Program-made: the position numbers and the translations under genes
Notes under the pieces: model-generated
Database searches by the model: none
Seen by the model: only the letters and a program-made list of their open reading frames with translations
Told to the model about the DNA's origin: nothing
Shown: one piece after another, positions 59,601-64,000 of the stretch
Layout of the letters: each line of letters begins with the position of its first letter
Position numbering within the stretch: position 1 is the stretch's first letter
DNA from: Climacteris rufus
Lineage: Eukaryota > Chordata > Aves > Passeriformes > Climacteridae
DNA: 64,000 nt
Assembly: GCA_013398175.1 (NCBI GenBank)
Contig: VZRZ01002225.1
Location: forward strand, 203,033 to 267,032
Direction: 5' to 3'

Positions 59601-61831
59601 ATTTTATTTAGTTAGGAAACAGCTGTAATGGAAAGTGACTTGGAAAATATGAGGCAGGTATTTCCATGGAAAGTTTAATAGCTACAAGAGTTCTTTTGCT
59701 AAAATTTTAAAAGTTTAAATGTTTTGATCTTAGTTTGGGTTTCTTTTTAGAGGAAAGACATCAGATGTCTATGTCCCTGTCTCTTACCTGATTCCTATAA
59801 AGCCATGATTCGAAAATGTGCATCAGCACAGTCCGCTTTAAGAGCTCCTTGTCACACAGCCACAGGAGAACTGCACTTTGCACTTTTGAAATACCAGCTT
59901 TCCAAATGGAGCCCATCATACCAAACAACACCTAGAAAATCATCAAGGACAGAAGAAAGTGAGGGCAATAACCAAAGAAGAAAATATTCTGACTCTCTTA
60001 AATATTTTTCTTTGTTCAAAATGAAGTACATCTAAAAGATGCAGCACTATCACTTACAGGCTATAAATGCATTATCTGTGTAAGTGCAACAAACCTCTGC
60101 ATCCCATCCACCCACAGCTTCTGAAGGGAGAGATGGAGGAGCAGAGCACTCCAGGCAAATCCAGAGAGAAATTTATGAATTCAAGAAAGCCTCTCAGTGG
60201 AGAAATATAGATCTTTCAGGCCAGCAAACCCTAATCAAGGCTGAAAATAGCACTTCAGAGCTATGACGCACTTTCTAGCATGTTAAAATTAGTGTTATGA
60301 GTGCTGAAACTACAGCAGCTCTGCTGGGAGTCCTGTTAATGAATGTAGAGGAAGTGTAGTACTGAAGTCCTGTGGCACAGACACGCATACACACTCCTGT
60401 CAACTAACCTATAAACATTCTGAGCACTAAATCCAAAGTCACGGTCCTGGTCTATTTTGTGCCATTTGTCCCATAAGAGAAACTAAAAATAGGCCCATGA
60501 GAACCATGCATGGGACTTCGCTCTTCAAATGTTTAACTCTTGCAACAGAAACTGCCCAGCACTGTTTTTGAAGAGATTGTTCAAAGATTTTGCAATATGT
60601 AGAAGAAAGATATATTTTATATATACACAGACACACACATACATGAGGAGCTAATGATAACCCTTAGAAATGCCTATTTACAAATTATCTCCAAAGTTCA
60701 TTTATGTATTATTTCTCAAGATAAAAATAAGGACCTGGAGAAAATGGGGGCATGACCTCATAGAGGTCTGAAGTTCTACTCCAAAGTTCAGTGAAGAAAA
60801 ACATGCTAAGCAAAAACTCCCGCACTTTTGAAGAATCACTGCTATGTCATCAAGCAAGGTTGCATAGCTGGGTGTCAAAGAAACCCTCTGATACACTGGA
60901 AAAAGGAGAGCTGTTAAATTTAAAATAAAAGATAATCCAGTAAGAAAAACAAGAATCACCTTGCCTATGCAGCACCTGCTGTCTGTGCTGCCAGGCCTTT
61001 TCCACACGGTGTGTGAGGCAGCTGAAGTGCAGGAAGGTCACACTCAAACACAACAAGTGCCAAACAGGAATACAAGCATGTTAAACCACCTTCCCCCTGC
61101 TCCTCCAGAGAAATGCTTCCCTGGTTCAGGACAGACAACCTTCCTGTTGCTGTTGGAAAGGGCACGTGCTGTCTGTGGCTGCAGCCAGCTGAGGGGAGCA
61201 GATGGCACCAGCGGCAGATGGCAGCGCACACAGGTTCTGTGGGGCTGGGAGCGCGCAGTGCTGCATCTTCCAGCAAGGAAAGCAAATGTTGGGAGTCACC
61301 AAACTGAGGCCGAACTGACTGCCTCAAAGCCTCTGCTGTTTATTTTCCAGGACCAACACTTCAAAGAAAACAACTGCTAGTTTTCTGCAGTGTTGCCCAG
61401 CACTAAAATGGCTTGAAAGGTGCCCTGCACCTTGGTGGAAAACTGCCTGAGCATTTGCCTCAATGTTGCCATCACCAACTTCAATTTCATTTCATTTAAT
61501 TCATTAACAGTGGTGCTTTGTGCTTACACACTGCTGAACTGCTTCTTCACGGATTTTTAAATACTTTTGAGAAGGAGACTAAACAGCCTTATCTTCTTGG
61601 TAAAATAAGGAAGCGGAGGGGTAAAAAGTCCCATTGTCTTCTGCTGTGAAAGCTGAGAGTCAGCGCCAAGAAAAAAAGCTGGAGTGGCTCAGCTCCAGAG
61701 TCACACTGCAAGGGACTGCAAAGGGATAAGGTCATGAGGAACAGGGGGGGAGGCAGGACAATCCTGGGAAGAAACCTGCATTAACAATGAAAGGGGACTT
61801 AGGGATTCATAGTGTGACTTGGTAAAAACAA
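56641..61831. other. Unique non-coding sequence
   Basis: Simple sequence at 57845-57872 (A with CCAA units) and 60610-60644 (TA/CA mixture). The block at 60990-61330 is G+C-richer with E-box-like CAGATGG repeated twice within 20 bp (about 61200-61222) and several CpGs. No gene is recognised. The 139-codon frame at 60961-61380 opposes a 120-codon frame and has no domain. Confidence 0.5.
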
Positions 61832-62105
61832 AATCATAGGATTATAGAATGGCCTGAGTTGGAAGGAACCTTAAAAATCATCTCATTCCAATCCTCCTGC
61901 CATGGGCAAGGGCACCTTCTACTATCCCAGGTTGTTCCAAGTCCCATCCAGCCTGTCCTTGAACACCTTAGGGATGAGGCATCCACAACTCTGGCCAACC
62001 TGTGCCAGGGCCTCACCACTCTCACAGTAAAGAACTTTTTCCTAATATCTAATCTAAACCTACCCTCTTTCAGTTTGAAGCCATTCCCCCTTGTCCAGGA
62101 GACAA
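61832..62105 (-). mobile_element. CR1 LINE 3' end, antisense
   Basis: A 5'-truncated CR1 in reverse. The terminal octamers appear as AATCATAGGATTATAGAATG at the left edge, followed by the complement of the 3' UTR (GAGTTGGAAGGAACC), the ORF2 stop at about 61922-61924 and about 60 codons of ORF2 C terminus (complement of VFKDRLDGTWNNLG and the FRLD-type motif). Homology fades near 62105. It appears to be from the same subfamily as the sense copy at 38532. Confidence 0.95.
61922..62105 (-). pseudogene. CR1 ORF2 C-terminal fragment
   Basis: On the minus strand the sequence reads GNGFKLKEGRFRLD-type residues, then VFKDRLDGTWNNLG and a stop. This is the extreme C terminus of the CR1 reverse-transcriptase polyprotein, without any catalytic region. 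It is a typical dead-on-arrival insertion. Confidence 0.85.
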
Positions 62106-62441
62106 GGAGCTGGGATCAGTCACATCATAGTGGAAACCTATGGAGCAGAGGAGGGTGGGGACATGTAGACTGGGATCTTCAACAAAACGTGCCACCAGTG
62201 AACGCCTTAACAGTGAGAACAGGCTGAGGACCATAAACAAAGATTAGATATATGAGACAGGGAAAACACTTGTAAGATGAGTCAAGTGAGAGTTGGGAGA
62301 AATGTGCCAAAGCATCCACCCCAGAGCACTGGCATATTTCAACCTTGGACTAAGACACACAGCCCTCCTATGGCCAGAGGCAGCCAGAAACCCAATCTCT
62401 CTAAAGTACTGGTTCACCTGAATAATGAAAATCTTAGGGGG
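62106..62441. other. Unique non-coding sequence
   Basis: No gene or element recognised. Confidence 0.5.
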
Positions 62442-62465
62442 AAAAAGAAAAAAAAAGGTTGCAAA

Positions 62466-62496
<31 letters not shown>

Positions 62497-62526
62497 CAAC
62501 AACAAAAAAAACCCACAAAAAGATCT
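62442..62526. repeat. A-rich tract with (AAAAC)n and (AAC)n
   Basis: GAAAAAGAAAAAAAA-type start, then about five AAAAC units (62470-62494) and three AAC units, ending in A-rich sequence. It could be the tail of an unrecognised retroposon, but no body is visible to its left. Confidence 0.8.
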
Positions 62527-64000
62527 TTAACTCAAAAGTCCAATTTTACTTCACTCTTTCTTCTATAGCACAGCATGGAGCTTAATGAAGTGGCCACAAA
62601 GTATTTCAGTGCAGGGTGAAATACTCTCATTTGGCAGACAGAATGGGTGCTGCCTACAAATGCTTTTGAATGAGCAGCTGCATTTTCTCCAGTATATATA
62701 GCACTAACATGTCTTAACTCCAAGCTATGGAAATTCTCCTGTCTGTTCCTTTATTTTCTGTGAGCTTTTAACATTCATCACCACAGTATCTGAAAGTTTC
62801 AGAAATCTTTATTTGAATAAAACTTCCTTAAGGAAGAGGGAGCTAAGACAAAGAATGTCAGGTCAAATCTATCTACCAATTTGAAAGGTACAGTGTGAGA
62901 AATCCAAGGCCTATTTCTGAGAATTTTTCTTATTATAGAATTCTTTTCATATTCAAAAGACTACTCATTTATCTCTGGAAGCATTTAGTACATAAGTCAA
63001 GGAGTCAAGCAGTCATACAAACAGGAACTCATAAGAATCTGGATTTTAAAGAAATTGCCTAGTACTGCACAGAAAGTCAACACTCTAGGGCATCATTCAT
63101 CTATCTAAACCCTTGAAATTTTTCCTTCTGCAATCTCCTGACTCATTCTCTAAACATATTCTGGCACCCTCAAGAATGCGATCTAAGAAAATGCTGCTTC
63201 CCTCAGTGCAGAGCACAAATTTACATTCAGCACAGGTTTGTTCTCTGCAATGACGGGATCAAGGAAACTATAGGAAAAGAAATATGCAGAGATGCGTAGG
63301 AGATGTATGTTACTTTAAGGGTTTAGGACACAAGGTGAACCTGAAGGGGATAATGGGATGTAGGCTAGTTAAGCTCATGCAGGCTACCATAATTTTAGCC
63401 TTCTTATTTCTGAAAGCTCAATAAATCCTTTTACAATGTTTTTCAGTGGGGTTTTGTGAGGTATACAGTCAGAAAAGTGAGACCTGCCTTCACTTCTGTT
63501 TCAAGTTTCATGAATATTTAAAAGATGCAGCAAGTGAAATCATCTAGTGTGAACGAGCTCAGAAACTGTGTCTCGTTAAAGTATAATCAAAAATCATTTT
63601 AGGTTCAGATTTATTTATTTTTTTCAGTTATGCAAGACAAGTTCCATTTACCTGATTCAGTCGAAACATTAGTCTCTAACAGAAAGAACAAAGCAACCCT
63701 TCAGTCATAAGTTTGGGTACCCACATGCTGTATTAATGAAGGGAAAAATAAAGGTTAAACACCCCTCCTAGTTTCTAAATGCATTCTTCATTTAAGACCA
63801 ATATTGCTTTGCTAACAATCTATTCTCCTGGGACCTCCTTCTTTAACCTAACAATTTGCAACCTTGAGCTTTCAATAGTGTTCTTCCAGATGGGTTTTTC
63901 TGACATGCACTCTTGTTTAGTTATGGGTGCTTATAGGCAAATTACTTCATTTTGGAGGAAAGAAAAAAGTGAGAAACAGCATTCCAATGCAGCCTGGATA
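62527..64000. other. Unique non-coding sequence
   Basis: AT-rich, no simple repeats above about 10 bp, no recognisable gene, transposon or RNA. No open frame of 60 codons or more after 62723. Confidence 0.6.

Noticed and set aside
60961..61380. 139-codon plus-strand frame
   Set aside because: Opposed by a 120-codon frame on the other strand. Cysteine- and glutamine-rich but with no ordered motif or domain.
1..64000. Search for CRISPR arrays, operons, phage or bacterial genes, tRNA and rRNA
   Set aside because: No regularly spaced repeats, no compact gene array, no Shine-Dalgarno-led frames and no tRNA or rRNA signature seen. The vertebrate CR1 elements explain the origin of the DNA.

Overview
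The window looks like nuclear DNA from a bird, most likely intergenic or deep intronic. The main evidence is four copies of CR1, the dominant LINE of bird genomes. The copies that keep a 3' end carry the typical CR1 3' UTR and the terminal ATTCTATGAT-like octamers. The rest fits an avian AT-rich region: CpG-poor unique sequence, low repeat load (about 2.7 kb, roughly 4%, recognisable as CR1), short A/C-rich simple repeats and no mammalian-type SINEs or L1s. CR1 also occurs in other reptiles, so 'bird' is a strong inference, not proof. I cannot name the species.

I find no protein-coding gene that I recognise. The longest open frames (about 140 codons) are chance frames or CR1 remnants. The window holds no tRNA, rRNA, CRISPR array or bacterial-type operon that I can see.

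Layout: 1-8.4 kb, ordinary unique DNA with a 44-bp alternating purine-pyrimidine run and A/T tracts. 8.4-9.5 kb, an open-frame-poor stretch resembling a conserved non-coding element. 9.5-23.85 kb, unique DNA with further enhancer-like blocks (11.76-12.06, 15.18-15.42, 20.93-21.31, 21.80-21.91 kb), two TATA-bearing LTR-like patches (13.0-13.3, 14.6-14.9 kb), two near-palindromes and a well-formed candidate exon at 17512-17620. 23.86-25.18 kb, an internally deleted CR1 joining ORF1 and the start of ORF2 directly to the 3' end. 25.2-27.3 kb, a segment with reversed G/C strand skew. 29.09-29.86 kb, an antisense CR1 reverse-transcriptase fragment lacking its 3' UTR. 29.9-38.5 kb, unique DNA with simple repeats, a local CpG cluster (36.96-37.45 kb), perfect 23- and 24-bp palindromes and candidate exons. 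38.53-38.83 kb, a CR1 3' end. 38.8-61.8 kb, long unique DNA with a G-rich patch, a CpG-richer patch near 50 kb and purine tracts. 61.83-62.10 kb, an antisense CR1 3' end, then unique DNA to the end.

The window shows no new molecular system. The best leads are the internally deleted CR1 that keeps an ORF1 esterase remnant, a few splice-flanked candidate exons (17512-17620 is best), the enhancer-like blocks, and the palindromes. All need comparative or RNA data, which I could not run.
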